The position numbers were made by a program, and so were the translations under genes. This document shows positions 11,906 through 24,749 of a stretch of 64,000 nucleotides of DNA, piece by piece. Position 1 is the stretch's first letter. Every line of letters starts with the position of its first letter. This DNA comes from Quercus robur. Lineage: Eukaryota > Streptophyta > Magnoliopsida > Fagales > Fagaceae. The notes beneath the pieces were generated by a model. That model had not been told where the DNA came from. It saw nothing but the letters and a program-made list of their open reading frames with translations, and made no database searches. The DNA lies in NCBI RefSeq assembly GCF_932294415.1, contig NC_065541.1:55406290-55470289 (forward strand), in the 5' to 3' direction.

Positions 11906-12471
11906 CATTTTTTAATTGTTCTTCCCTATTTTCCCCCCCAAAGAAAAATTATTTCTCCCCTATTGCAACTGACTATGCTTGTTATTAATTTGGAAACAGA
12001 GCAGTGGATCCCCACTACGCATATGATTTCAAGTGAAAATGTAGCAGGTTGCACTGGGTTTTCAAGTGAAATTAATGATGTTTTCTTGACAGTGCAGCCC
12101 AACAAAAAAAAAAAGGTTGCCATCGAAAGAGAAACAGCTCATAGTAGGGGGCGAATCTAGTGAGGCTGATGCCTTATTTGAAGTAAGCCATAGGTTCTGG
12201 CATTGATGCTGAAATATATGGCCCCTGTTTGATCCCTTGCCTTGATTATAAGGAATAAAAGAAAAATGCATAAGAGAATAAGAAGAATCATGTAAAGCTT
12301 TGGCGCGTATGTGCGCACACACAGAAGAGAGACTGCATTAAGTAGAAATTGAATTACAATCTTACAAATAACAAGCTCAACTTACATTTATATATCACAA
12401 AAGTTTTAAGGCAACATAGAAAAATAGGGTAGGCTAGCTACCTGTCGCTTTGGTTGTAGTAAAAGGGCTGT
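11906..12471. other. 3' flank of EPSPS copy A
   Basis: Between the module and the EPSPS stop codon I see short frames on both strands with no recognisable product. Part should be the 3' UTR of copy A. Confidence 0.4.
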
Positions 12472-15400
12472 TCAATGCTTTATAAACCTCTGGAGGACTT
12501 CAAAGTATTCTGGGAATGATTTTCGGGTGCAACCAGGGTCGTTGATGATGACAGGAACATCTCCACAGGCAGCAAGTGAGAATGCCATGGCCATTCTGTG
12601 ATCATCATATGTGTCAATAGTTGTTACATTGAGATTCTCCGGTGGAGTGATCACACAATAATCTGGTCCTTCTTCAACTGTTGCTCCCAACTGAAATATG
12701 AAGCCCATATGTTTAGTGCAAATGATACTAGAAAAATAAAAGAATGGGAAAACAAAGCAGAGGGATTTCAAATGTAAAGAAAGCCAAATGAACTTACCTT
12801 CCTGAGTTCTGTGCAAATGGCAATCATTCGTTCTGTCTCCTTCACTCTCCAACTTGCCACTATAAAAATAGGAAAAACCAAGAGACTAAGGGTGTGTTAT
12901 CAGCCATAAATCCAAAATGTGCATGATATGATTTCTTATGATGCAGTAGCTTACTTAGATGATTATGTGTTTGTTCACAACTTCTACCTACTACAAGCAA
13001 AAAGTCCACTGTTCTCTAGAGTCTAGACTTGCCTTTTTTATACTTTTTTTTTTTAATTTAATTTTTTTATGTGAAGTTTCCCATTAATGAATAGGTCAAT
13101 TTGTTAGAATTAAAGGTGAGGGCCCACCATATGGTGGCTATATGTGCCTGCATCAAGTTTATGTTCACAGCCATTTTCTACAATAGAAGAGCCTAAATTA
13201 TACACCTATTTTCCAAAATGGAAAAGAAATGGAACCCCAAATGCTGAACACAAGTTCATTGTTAATGTTCCCTATGAAGTCATGAAGTACAAGGAGACTG
13301 GCAAATCCAAGGTTCAATGCATTTACCTTCACCACCACTTAACAAAGGCTAAAATACTCTTAATTTTTTCTCCACCACGAAAAGGCCCACATACCATCTC
13401 TTATAGCAGTCGGTCCATCAGCAAAAAGAGCAACTACAGCAAGAGTCATCGCAACATCTGGCATTTTGTTCATGTTGACATCAATAGCTCGCAAGTGTTT
13501 TCTTTTGGAAGAATCTTGAGGTGGTCCAGTTACTGTGACACTAGTCTCTGTCCAGGTAACTTTAGCACCCATCTTCTCAAGAACTTCCGCGAATTTTACA
13601 TCTCCCTTGAAAAACAAAAAAATATGGTAAAATGTTAGTTGATTTGGTCAATGCATGTGAAATATAAACAGACATGTAGCACAGAGTAGTCAAACTAATC
13701 AAGGTTGTGGTATTAAATCTGGGAGACATTATGAATCAGTAAGAGCTTCACAAGCAACATTGCATTTCTTCACTTAAGTGATATTACTAAATCAGGCTTT
13801 TGCCAATTGTCTAGGATTCCCCACTCCTGGCCCTTAATGGCCATGGGAGTCAGAGCCATGTCTCAATCACAGAGTGGTTGATCATCTGAAAAGATCAACT
13901 AAACACAATGGCATTTACTAGATCAACTACCCAATAATAAACATACTCATCAAACAGCACATTTTAGCTAACTCCAGGATTTGGCTCAAAAATGTTCAGC
14001 AGATTCACATGAGCCCAAATTAAGCACTAAATATTGGCATCCGTGATTTACCTGCAAACTGCTTGTCCCACAGCCTTCAACAGTAACTGTCCCACCGGTG
14101 ACTGCTGCACCAGCTAAGAAGTAACTAGCACTTGAAGCATCACCTTCAACATAAGCATTTCCAGGAGACCTAAAATATTTACTACTCTCAATTCTATAAC
14201 CTGATTTCACAAAGTGTTGGAACTATATATTATAGAACCTACTTGTACTTTTGACCTCCATGGATCAAGAACCGATCCAAGCTATCATTGTGTTCTACAG
14301 AGATCCCAAACCGTTCCACCAGCTTCAAAGTCATCTCAACATAAGGAGCGGAAATCAACCTGTCGATGATTTCAATTTCAACATCTCCAAGAGCCAGAGG
14401 AGCAGCCATGATCAAAGCAGTCAAGAATACACTACTAGTTGATCCAGAGAGCTTCACCTGCAAACAAAGACACAAAGCATGAAGGATCATGTTGGTTAAT
14501 CTTTGCACACAACACCAAAACAAAGTAATCTGTTAGACATGCTGACAAAAAACTTAATGAAAGTGGAAGGAAGGATGAAATGAGCGACATTTTAATTTTT
14601 TCAGGAATGAAAATAGAACATGTACTACATTTCAAAGATGAAAAGAATACTTTTGCCCAATTTTTTTCATCCCAAATGTTTTCCACAGCAATTGCAAATT
14701 GTAAATCATTACATTGATGGAATGTAACTGAAACAAACATATTTGACACTTGAGAATTGAAATCCATAATCCATACACTTAAAATTCCCTTAAATCCTGG
14801 AAGATTCTTTTTAAATTGCTAAATATGAACATTAGACGGCCAAGAGCTTAAAATCAAACAAATGAATCATCGACTTCAAGGGAGGAAAGACTTCACTCAG
14901 AAAGCTCTCCAAGAAGGATTTTGCCCCAACTCACTTGCCAGGTTACAAACCCAATTATCCATTCCTCTATACAAAAGGTAAAATCACTAGTTGAAATCTC
15001 AGTGTAGTTATGCTTATGCAGACCTAATCTTTCTGAACTCAGAATCGCATCACATTAAATTTAAACCTTGCTTCTCAAGGTTATATATCTTTTCAAACGC
15101 AAAGATACAATGCAGAAAAAGGACATGGTGTTGTCTTCTCAGATATCTTACAAAGAGAGGGAAAAAAGGGAATGGGAAACTCAACTCCTTATCAAACCAC
15201 ATTATACAGAACACTTGTGCAAAGAGATAATGCAGAACCTCACCTTACCCCCAGGAAGACCCCCCTTTCCAACTACACGCACAGGAGGACATTTTGTGCC
15301 AAGAAAACAGTCAGCATCTGCACCAAGCTGCTTAAGACCATCAACTAAATCCCCAATTGGTCTCTCTCTCATTCGGGGCACCCCATCAAGTATGTAGCTG

Positions 15401-18400
15401 AAATATATTGAATGGTATAAAAGGGTCAGTCAGTGTAGGAAGTATAACAGTAATCGAGACAAAAGACCATTTCTTACACACACACTCGGTGGGTCTTGAA
15501 CCCATGACCTCACCCTCCATCCCAATATTATGGTAGAAGGAAGTGCCAATCGAACATATCTTGGACTTGGACTCAATCTGAATATCAAGGCTAAAGAGGA
15601 ACAAAAAACAGTGTAGTATAAAGGTAAGAGTCCTATCTTGTAAAATCACAGCTTCCTTCTAGTGGGGCAGGAATTTCATAATTCCGGAATAATTTTGTTT
15701 CAAAAGGCAAATTCAGACAGACCTTGAATGTCCACCAGCAGTGGTAACTGCAGCTGTCAATGGCCGCATTACAGTTCCAGCATTTCCAAGGAAAAGTTGA
15801 ATTTCATCCCTTGATTGTTTACCCACTGGAAAGAGACCACCACAGCCTTCCACAATTGCTCTTTTTATTGCCTTGTCATCTTCCACATGTAGTCCTAGGG
15901 TTTTCAATGCACCAAGCATGTAATGAATATCTTCACTATCCAACAAGTTGTCTACAACAGTTGTTCCCTGAACAATGAATAAAAACAAAAATTAATGTAT
16001 GCCAAATGACTGCACTGTGCACTTGATTTTGATTTATGAATAAAACTTAAACAAGTTCATAATTTACAATCAATTTCTCTATCTAATGCATTTCTTTTTC
16101 ACCAAAACAGACAGAAGTAAATGATCTAAACAAAGACTACTTCAGAGTTCAAAGGACATTTCATGCCACGTTCCTCTATCCTGGGAAAACAAAGAAGGAT
16201 ACAAAACAATTTTTTTAAGGAAAAGGAATGAGGTGAGGCACATTAAGCCGCTGTTTGGAATAGAATTGAAAATGGACTGCTTGAAAAAGATGTTCCTAGA
16301 ACATAGAAGAATTTAGAAAGCTGTACTTGAAAAATCCAGTTATAAACCACCCCCCAAAACACACTGTCCCTTATTGTCCCATAAGTATGCTTCCTTTCCC
16401 ACTAACTGCTCTTAGCCAACGTTCATGGCAAGCCCCTCATCAATGGCCCTCAACCATATTCATCATACCACAGAGGGTTCAAAACAACCTAAGAGACCTT
16501 CAATACATATTCAATCCATGGAGAATCATAAAAAAAAATCTTGAGGGATCATACTTTGATTCATAATCACTATCAAAATTTTTGGGACAATAATTTATAT
16601 CTTCTCTTTTTGATAGGCATAAACAATTCACATATCCATATGAAACTGAAACCATGAGCTTACCCACCATCTATTGTTCACACGGGAAGCATATGTCATT
16701 TGTCCAAAGGATATGATATAAACTTAAAACTAAGCACATCAAATTTCTTGAGTTCTAAAACGACAAGGTGAACTCACCATTGAAGATGGAAAATAACTAC
16801 ATTAAGAACATGAATCAGAGTTTAATTTTTTTTCAAAATTTAAAGTAGAAATCATAATTCAGAAAGAGAGACACACCAATACACATCTATATCAAACTCA
16901 TCAAAGCCAATCTCCTATATTTCTTTCTTTTTAATGACTCTTCTTAGCAAGCAAACAGATACTCAATTTAATTTTAATAATGAACACACATCACAGGCTA
17001 CAACTACAATAATTTGGTTAGCAAAGCTAAAATGACCTGCACTCCTCTGGAACCATCAATTCCAAAAATTTAGCTAAATACCCTCTTTCCCCATTTCTCA
17101 TAAACTAAGCTCAGCCTAAATATTAAGAATTAAAATAAAATTATAAAAATTTAAATTATTAAAAAAAAAAAAAAAAAAAAAAAACTCCAGAACTTTCTCT
17201 TCTTTCCCTCACTCCTTTCCATATCCAAACAGAGAATTATTTAGGGCCTGTTTGGGTAAGGATTTTTCATCACTCAATTTCCGTCACTCAATTTCCATCA
17301 CTCATCACTCATCACTCATTTTTTCACACTCATTTGGCAACATCACTTTTATTTTCATCACTCAATTTTTTCACACTATTCATGGGTCCCACACCTGTCA
17401 GCCAGTACAGTTTTTTTTTTTTTTTTTTTAGTACCCAACTCACCGAAGCTAATATATATATATATATATTTATATAAAAAAAAAAATAAAAAAAAAAAAA
17501 AAAAAAAAAACCGAACAGCCAACCTAGGAAAAAAAAAAAAAAAAAACCAAACAGCCAACCCAGGAAAAGAAAAAAAAAAAGAACAACGGCGACCCAAAAA
17601 AAAAAAAAAAGTCAAAAGGTGGCCAAAAGTTGCGGCTGTGGGTCCCTCATGTGTGTTTATTTACGGAAATGCCATTGAGTTATGAGTTATGGAAACTGAA
17701 AACAGTCTTTTGTTGTTTTCAGTTTCCATAACTCATAACTCAAAAATCAGAGAATTGAGTGATGGAAACAAAGTTATGGAAACAGAGTTATCGTTTGGCC
17801 AAACAACCTTTTTACTATGGGTTCCACCATTTTTGAATTATGAGTTATGGAAACAGAGAATTGAGTTATCAAAAAACTCAATCCAAACAGCCTCTTAATT
17901 TCTAGCACAGCCCAGATACAAAGTAAACAACATATGCTATTCCCCCTCTCAACAACTCCATAAAAGTGTATAACCCAAGTACCAAAAATCATCTTCTTCT
18001 TAATTTTTTGGTAACAAAGGCCAGCATTAAAAACTAAAGAGTTTGATTACAAGACACGCTGTGTGTGTTATATTACATTCCCAAAAAGTCTAAATATTAA
18101 CAGTAGGGCTACATCAGAGGGGGGAATCAGAAACGACAAAATCTTGGGACCCCCTTCTTGCAAGTGCATCAGCACATTTGCTTGCTTCTCTGTAACAGTG
18201 CTTAATTATCTTCCTGCCCGTAAAACTGCATTCTCCTTAGGTCCCTCAATTTAAAAATGTTTGGTCTAGTCCTTAAAATTTTCAAAATGTAACAATTTAG
18301 TCCCTCCATCTATTTTTCCGTTAAGTGACTACCAGAATGCTAAGACCAAAATCAAAACAACCCCGTATTTTAGGGACAAAAAATGCAAGTAAGAAATGGA

Positions 18401-18865
18401 CGGAAAATAAACAAAGGTACTAAATTGTTTCAAAATTGAATTGACCCCATATTTGAGGGACCAGTCATGCAATTTACCCTACGGAAAACAGAAAAAATAG
18501 ATTATAATTTCCTGCATTTTCCTGCACGTTCTCAACAACCAAACATTGAATACCTCAGATAGAGCAGCCAGAAGCAGAATCCGATTTGACAGTGACTTGG
18601 ACCCCGGCAACGTGATAGTGCCGGAGATATCTTTGATGGGTTGCAACACGATCTCCGGTACCGTTGATGGCTTCCCAGCTGTGGCAACTGAAGCACAAAC
18701 TCTAAATGTACCAACTTTACCACCACCCACCATGCACACATGCTTGTGCTTCAAAGTCAAAGACTTTGATGAGCCCAAAAACTGTGACCCAAAAGAGAGT
18801 GAACTCAGAGATTTGGGTTTGTGGGCAACACTACAGATTTGGGTCGTTGATGATGACAGGAACAT
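12472..18865 (-). CDS. EPSPS: EPSP synthase copy A, 8 exons, recombined 5' end
   Basis: Encodes 3-phosphoshikimate 1-carboxyvinyltransferase, the plastid shikimate-pathway enzyme joining PEP to shikimate 3-phosphate. Exons (high to low): 18865-18554, 15967-15723, 15397-15244, 14457-14243, 14169-14052, 13605-13395, 12859-12798, 12690-12472. All introns are GT/AG, phases match, and the frame is 511 codons, a normal precursor length. Visible core motifs are [59 protein letters not shown] and [11 protein letters not shown]. The glyphosate-site Gly, Thr and Pro are the wild-type residues. Two oddities stand out. The usual SSQ (E. coli Gln171) is SSV. The native start is gone: exon 1 joins a truncated exon 8 of copy B at about 18839, which supplies an in-frame ATG at 18865 ([17 protein letters not shown]). 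The Ser-rich, Lys/His-containing N-terminus could still act as a transit peptide. No native promoter precedes it, so expression is uncertain. Confidence 0.93.
15475..15562 (-). mobile_element. Degraded tRNA-derived SINE in intron 2 of copy A
   Basis: Reading the minus strand, a tRNA-like A box (TTCGATTGGCAC) is followed by GGTTCAAGACCC as B box. The same SINE, better preserved, sits at the same place in copy B (31295-31635), so it predates the EPSPS duplication. Confidence 0.5.
17244..17894. mobile_element. PIF/Harbinger-like MITE in EPSPS intron 1
   Basis: The ends GGGCCTGTTTGGGT and (reverse complement) GAGGCTGTTTGGATTGAG form inverted repeats, flanked by TTA (17241-17243 and 17895-17897). 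The inside has repeated ATCACTCAATT blocks and A- and T-rich runs. Copy B lacks it at the matching site near 32335, so it arrived in copy A after duplication or was lost from B. Confidence 0.75.
18003..18240 (-). mobile_element. LINE 3' fragment with RNase H tail
   Basis: The minus strand reads [19 protein letters not shown] then [11 protein letters not shown] and a stop, the typical C-terminus of the RNase H domain of plant L1-type LINEs. An A-rich tail (GTTACCAAAAAATTAAG on the minus strand) follows. It is a 5'-truncated insertion in EPSPS intron 1. Confidence 0.65.
18241..18461. mobile_element. Small inverted-repeat element in EPSPS intron 1
   Basis: The ends GGTCCCTCAATTT and (reverse complement) GGTCCCTCAAATATGGG bound about 220 bp of non-coding sequence. 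No clear target duplication was seen. Confidence 0.5.
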
Positions 18866-18870
18866 CTCCA
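18835..18870 (-). other. EPSPS exon 1 / exon 8 recombination junction
   Basis: Below about 18839 the minus strand matches EPSPS exon 1. Above it, the strand matches exon 8 of a second copy (AAYGACCC of the INDPGC codons). Only a few bases (GGG) are shared at the join, which suggests end joining. In copy B's frame the join gives INDPNL then a stop; in copy A's frame it gives the upstream ATG. Confidence 0.85.
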
Positions 18871-19335
18871 CAGGCAGCAAGTGAGAATGCCATGGCCATT
18901 CTGTGATCATCATATGTGTCAGTAGTTGTTACGTTGAGATTCTCCGGTGGAGTGGTCACACAATAATCTGGTCCTTCTTCAACTGTTGCTCCCAGCTGAA
19001 ATATGAAGCCCATATGTTTAGTGCAAATGATACTAGAAAAATAAAAGAATGGGAAAACAAAGCAGAGGGGTTTCAAATGTAAAGAAAGCCAAATGAACTT
19101 ACCTTCCTGAGTTCTGTGCAAATGGCAATCATCCGTTGTCTCCTTCACTCTCCAACTTGCCACTATAAAAATAGGAAAACCAAGAGACTAAGGGTGTGTT
19201 ACCAACCAGAAATCCAAAATGGGCATGATATGGTTTCTAATGATGCAGTAGCTTACATAGATGATCATGTGTTTGGGATCAACTTATTTGCATAGTATTT
19301 ATATTATAAAAAAAGAGTTTTTGGTAACTTCCTTA

Positions 19336-21184
19336 TCTTATATATAAAAGCCGCTATGCCCGCTACAGTGCTTTGGTACTGTACATTCAGTGTGTTTGTA
19401 CTGTGCAAGCACTGTAGCGACTACAGTAATTTTTGGTGAGCACCATGCGGTTCTGTAGCTACAGTGCCAATCGGTACTGTAGCTACAGTACCTAAAGCCT
19501 TTTTTTCCCAGAGCAATCTTTTTTCTTTTTTTTTTTCTCGATTTCTTTTATTTTCTTTTAAATATTTATGTAAACTGATATATATATTATTATATTAACA
19601 TAACAAATTTCACAATATTTTTACAATTATTGACGTGTCAATTTTTTACAAGTCGAAATAAAATAATAAAATATGAGATTGTAATCAATTACAACTAAAA
19701 ATAAATGTTTTGAGGAAATGTTACAAAACTTATTATGCAATGCTTTTACTTTATTCAACTGGTATTGTAGTTACATTGCCTAAAGTTTTTTTTTTCCCCA
19801 GTAATCGGTTTATGTTTCTTTTTTTCCCTTTTAGATATTTATGTAAGCTGATATATATATTGTTATACTGACACAATAAATTTCACAATATTTTCACAAT
19901 TATTAACGTGTCAATTTCTTACAAGTCGAAATAAAATAATAAAATATGAGATTGTGACCAACCACAACTAAAAATAAATGTTTTGAGAAAATGTTACAAC
20001 CTTATTGTGCAGTGCTTTTGGTTTATTCAACTGGCATGGTAGTCACAGTGCTTATTTTTATTTTTATTTTCCAGTAATTGGTTTGTGTTTTTTTTTTAAA
20101 TATTTATGTAAGTTGGTATATATATTGTTATATTCACATAACAAATTTTACAATTATTGAAGTGTCAATTTCTTACAAGTTGAAATAAAATAATAAAATA
20201 TGAGACTGTGATCAACCACAACTAAAAATAAATATTTTGAGAAAATATTACAACACTTATTGTTATTACAATATTTTCACAATTGTTGAGATCCTAGTTT
20301 TTTATAGATCAAATAAAAAAATGCTAAGTCCACAACATTTTAACATTAATTTTTACAATGCCTAAAGTTTTTTTTTTTTTTTTTTAGTTATCGGTTTGTG
20401 TTTTTTTTTTTTTTTTTTTCCTTTTAAATATTTATGTAAGCTGGCATATCTATTTCTATTAACTATATAAATAGAGCCAAAGGTCCATGAATAGTATTTT
20501 TTTGGTTTATTCAATTAGTGAGGTGCACTTTTTGTTTTCTTTTCTTTTTTTCCTTTTTTTCTTTTTTCTTTTTTCCTTCAAGTATGCCAGCTGGTTTAAG
20601 TTTTGTTTTTGTTTTTGTTTTTTGTTTTTATTTTTTTTTTAAGATCTTTATATGTTTACTTTGTACTCGCAATGCAAGTTTACATTGTAAATACACAAAA
20701 GTGGTTAATATTATACACATTTGCACAAAAAATGGTAAATATTATACAAATTTAATTTGCCAATTTTTTTTATGTCTACAATATAAATTTACATTGTAAT
20801 TAAGTACAATGTATACATAGAGAGATTGTGAAAATGTTGTGATGCATGTGTCAATTCCTTATGGGTCAAAATAAAATAAGATAAAATAATAAAATATCAT
20901 ACCGAGATCTAGCACAACTAAAAATGTCGTGACATATTGTTGTTATTACAATATATTTACAACTATTGAGGTGTAAGTTATAGGTCAAAATAAAATAATA
21001 AAATATTAAACTGGGATCCGTAACGATCTTATACGAATGAGATTAACTTTTTATAACATAATTATCAAATTTTTTTAAATTAATGTCTCTTTTTATTTTG
21101 TAATACAAATAAACTTTAAAATTGATCATAATCATTTTTTTTTTCCATGGCTAGCACGTGCCTTACACGTGCTGCCTCAACTAG
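19336..21184 (+). mobile_element. Non-autonomous Helitron 1
   Basis: The 5' end TCTTATATATAAAAGC follows an A. The 3' end has the hairpin AGCACGTG-ccttA-CACGTGCT about 7 nt before CTAGT (21181-21185). No Rep/helicase frame is present. It contains ~250-280-bp tandem repeats and many CTACAGT motifs. Confidence 0.65.
19600..20330. repeat. ~255-275-bp tandem units, Helitron 1
   Basis: Blocks with GTCAATTTCTTACAAG followed by AAATAAAATAATAAAATATG recur near 19637, 19911 and 20166, each followed by AACCACAACTAAAAATAAAT. Confidence 0.75.
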
Positions 21185-21287
21185 TATTATAAAAGCTCGA
21201 ATGCCGCTACAGTGCTTCGGTACTGTGCACTCAGAGTGTTTGCACTGTGCAAGCATTGTAGCGGCAACAATGCTTTGGTGAGGCACT

Positions 21288-21329
<42 letters not shown>

Positions 21330-21789
21330 CAGCCTTCCGTTTGTATTTTTTTTTTTTACTGTTATATATATTGCTGTATTGACACAACAAATTTCACAAT
21401 ATTTTTACAATTATTGAGGTGTCAATTTCTTATAAGTTAAAATAAAATAATAAAATATGAAACTGTGACCAACCACAACTGAAAATAAATGTTTTGTAAA
21501 AAGAGACAATGCCACTACAGTTTGCACTGTTCATCTATAGTGTTATTTTGGTGAGCCTATCTTTGTTTTTTAAGTTTTGAACGGTAGTTACAATTCCAAA
21601 TGACACTATAGCTACAATAGCTACATTTTTTCTTTTAGTCTTCCATTTGTACTTTTTTTTTCCTTTTATATATATTGTTATATTGATACAACAAATTTCA
21701 CAATATTTTCACAATTATTGAGATGTCAATTTCATTTTGCTGCTTTAGTGTTTTAGCACTGTTCATCTACAGTGTCATTTTGGTGAGCC

Positions 21790-21834
<45 letters not shown>

Positions 21835-22506
21835 GAACAATAGTTACAGTACCAAGCGGCACTGTAGCTACAATACCAAGCGGCACTGTAGCTACAGTAG
21901 TAATACAAAATTTTTTTTTTTTTCAGTCTTCCGTTTGTACTTTTTTTTTTTCCCTTTTATATATATTGTTATACTGACACAACAAATTTCATAATATTTT
22001 CACAAGTGTCAATTTCTTATAAGTCAAAATAAAATAATAAAATATGAAATTTTGACCAACCACAACTGAAAATAAATCTATATATATAAAAGCACGAATG
22101 CACTAAATCACTGTAGCTACAGTGCTTTGGTTTCGTGAGCCACTTTTTTTTCCCAAGTTTTGAATAGTAATTGCAATGCCAAGTGGCACTGTAGCTATAA
22201 TAGCTGTAGTTTTTTTTTTTTTTTTTTTTTTTTTTTTCATGTAATCGGTTTGTGTTTTTTTTTCCTTTTAAATATTTATGTAAGTTGGTATATATATTGT
22301 TATATTGACACAACAAATTTTACAATATTTTCACAATTATTGACGTGCACGAATACACTACTATAGATACAGTGCTTTGGTTTCATGAGCCACTTTTTTT
22401 TCCCAAGTTTTGAATAGTAACTACAATGCCAAGTGGTACTGTAGCTACAGTAGCTACATTTTTTTTTTCTAGTAATCGGTTTGTTTGTTTGTTTGTTTGT
22501 TTGTTT

Positions 22507-22548
<42 letters not shown>

Positions 22549-24749
22549 CCTTTTAAATATTTATGTAAGTTGGTATATATATTGTTATACTGATACAACA
22601 AATTTCACAATATTTTCACAATTATTGGCATGCCAATTTCTTACAAGTCGAAATAAAATAATAAAATATGAGACTGACCAATCACAACTAAAAATAAATG
22701 TTTTGAGAAAATGTTACAACACTTATTGTGCAGTGCTTTTGGTTTATTCAACTGGTACGGTAGCTACCGTGCCTAAAGTTTTTTTTTTTTTTTTTTAGTA
22801 ATCGGTTTAATTTTTTTTTTAATATTTATGTAAGCTGGTATATATATTGTTATACTGACACAACAAATTTCACAATATTTTCACAATTATTGACGTGTCA
22901 ATTTCTTACAAGTCGAAATAAAATAATAAAATATGAGACTGTGACCAATCACAATTAAAAATAAATGTTTTGAGAAAATGTTACAACACTTATTGTGCAG
23001 TGCTTTTGGTTTATTTAACTGGCATGATAGCTACAATGCTTAAATATATATATATATATTTTTTCAGTAATAGGCTTATTTTTTTATTTTTTATTTATGT
23101 AAGCTGGTCTATATATTGTTATATTGACACAACAAATTTCACAATATTTTCACAATTATTGATGTGTCAATTTCTTACAAGTCGAAATAAAATAATAAAA
23201 TATGAGACTGTGACCAGCCACAACTAAAAATAAATGTTTTGAGAAAATGTTACAACACTTATCGTGCAGTGCTTTTGGTTTATTCAACTGGCATGGTAGG
23301 CCTAAAGTTTTTTTTTTGTTTTTTTTTTTATTTTTATTTTTAGTAATCGGTTTGTGTTTTTTTTTCTTTTAAATATTTATGTAAGCTGGTATATATATTA
23401 TCATATTGACACAACAAATTTCACAATTATTGACGTGTCAATTTCTTACAAGCCGAAATAAAATAATAAAATATGAGACTGTGACTAACTACAACTAAAA
23501 ATAAATGTTTTGAGAAAATGTTACAACACTTATTGTGTAGTGTTTTTGGTTTATTCAATTCGCACGGTAGCTACAGTGCCTAAATTATTTTTTTTTTCAA
23601 TAATCGGTTTGTTTTTTTTTTTTTTTTTTTTTTTTTAATATTTATATAAGTTGGTATATATATTGTTATACTGACACAACAAATATCATAATTATTGACG
23701 TGTCAATTTCTTACCAGTCGAAATAAAATAATAAAATATGAGACTGTAACCAACTACAACTAAAAATAAATGCTTTGAGAAAATGTTACAACTCTTATTA
23801 TTATCACAATATTTTTACAATTGTTGAGATCTCAGTTTCTTATACATCAAATAAAAAAATGCTAAGTCCACAACATTTTAACATTAATTTATACAGTGCC
23901 TAATTTTTATTTTTTATTTATTTTTTTTTTATCAGTTATCGGTTTGTGTTTTTTTTTTTCTTTTAAATATTTATGTAAGCTAGCATATATATTAACTATA
24001 TAAAAAGAGCCAAAGGCTCATGAATAGTAATTTTTTGGTTTATTCAATTAGTTAGGTGCACCTTTTCTTTTCTTTTTTCTTTTTCTTTCCCCTTCAAGTA
24101 TGCCAGTTGGTTTGAGTTTTGTTTTTGTTTTTTTTTTTAAGATCTTTATATGTTTACTTTGTACTTGCAATGCAAGTTTACATTGTAAATAGACAAAAGT
24201 TGTTAATATTATACACATTTGCACAAAAAATGGTAAATATTATACAAAGTTTGTAAATGTGTACAAAATTTGTCAATTTTTTTGTGTCCATAATATAAAT
24301 TTACATTGTAATTAAGTACAATATAAACATAGAGATATTATGAAAATGTTGTAACGCATGTGTCAATTCCTTATGAATTAAAATAAAATAAAATAAAATA
24401 ATAAAATATTATATCGAGATCTAGCACAACTAAAAATGTCGTGACATTTTGTTGTTATTACAATATATTTACAACTATTAAGGTGTAAGTTATAGGTCAA
24501 AATAAAATAATAAAATATTGGACTAAGATTTGTCACGGTCTTATACGATTGAGATTAACTTTTTATGACATAATTATCAAAATCCTTAAAATTAGTATCT
24601 CTTTTGATTAATGTAAATCTCTTTGTATTTTAAAAATCAAATGATTTATATTTATATTTTGTGATACAAATAAAATCTAAAATTGATCCTAATCACTAAT
24701 TTTTTTTCCCCATGGCTAGCACGTGCCTTGCACGTGCTGCCTTGACTAG
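21185..24749 (+). mobile_element. Non-autonomous Helitron 2, head-to-tail with Helitron 1
   Basis: It begins directly after the CTAGT of Helitron 1 with TATTATAAAAGCTCGAATG. It ends with a perfect 9-bp hairpin (AGCACGTGC-ctt-GCACGTGCT) and CTAGT at 24746-24750. Helitrons insert between A and T, and A19335 and T24750 fit this for the whole array. A further 5'-end-like motif (TCTATATATATAAAAGC, about 22078) suggests nesting. No Rep/helicase is encoded. Confidence 0.6.
22560..23830. repeat. ~265-bp tandem units, Helitron 2
   Basis: The unit (TATTTATGTAAGCTGGTATA, then TCACAATATTTTCACAATTA, then GTCGAAATAAAATAATAAAA) recurs near 22635, 22900, 23168, 23440 and 23705. T-runs of variable length lie between the units. 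Confidence 0.8.

Noticed and set aside
12300-12330. Palindromic TGCGCACAC stretch as a regulatory site
   Set aside because: Too short and without context in an EPSPS 3' flank.
13144-13638. 164-codon plus-strand frame across EPSPS intron 6 and exon 6 as a gene
   Set aside because: The second half is antisense to exon 6; only the intron part is odd and is listed as a finding, not as a gene.
17376-17615. 79-codon Phe-rich minus-strand frame
   Set aside because: A translation of A- and T-runs inside a MITE.
21187-21390. Poly-Lys frames in the Helitrons (also at 22017 and 22383)
   Set aside because: They are long T-runs read on the other strand.
22485-22512. Repeated TTTG units and the ~265-bp arrays as a CRISPR-like array
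   Set aside because: The units are contiguous with no unique spacers, and this is plant nuclear DNA.
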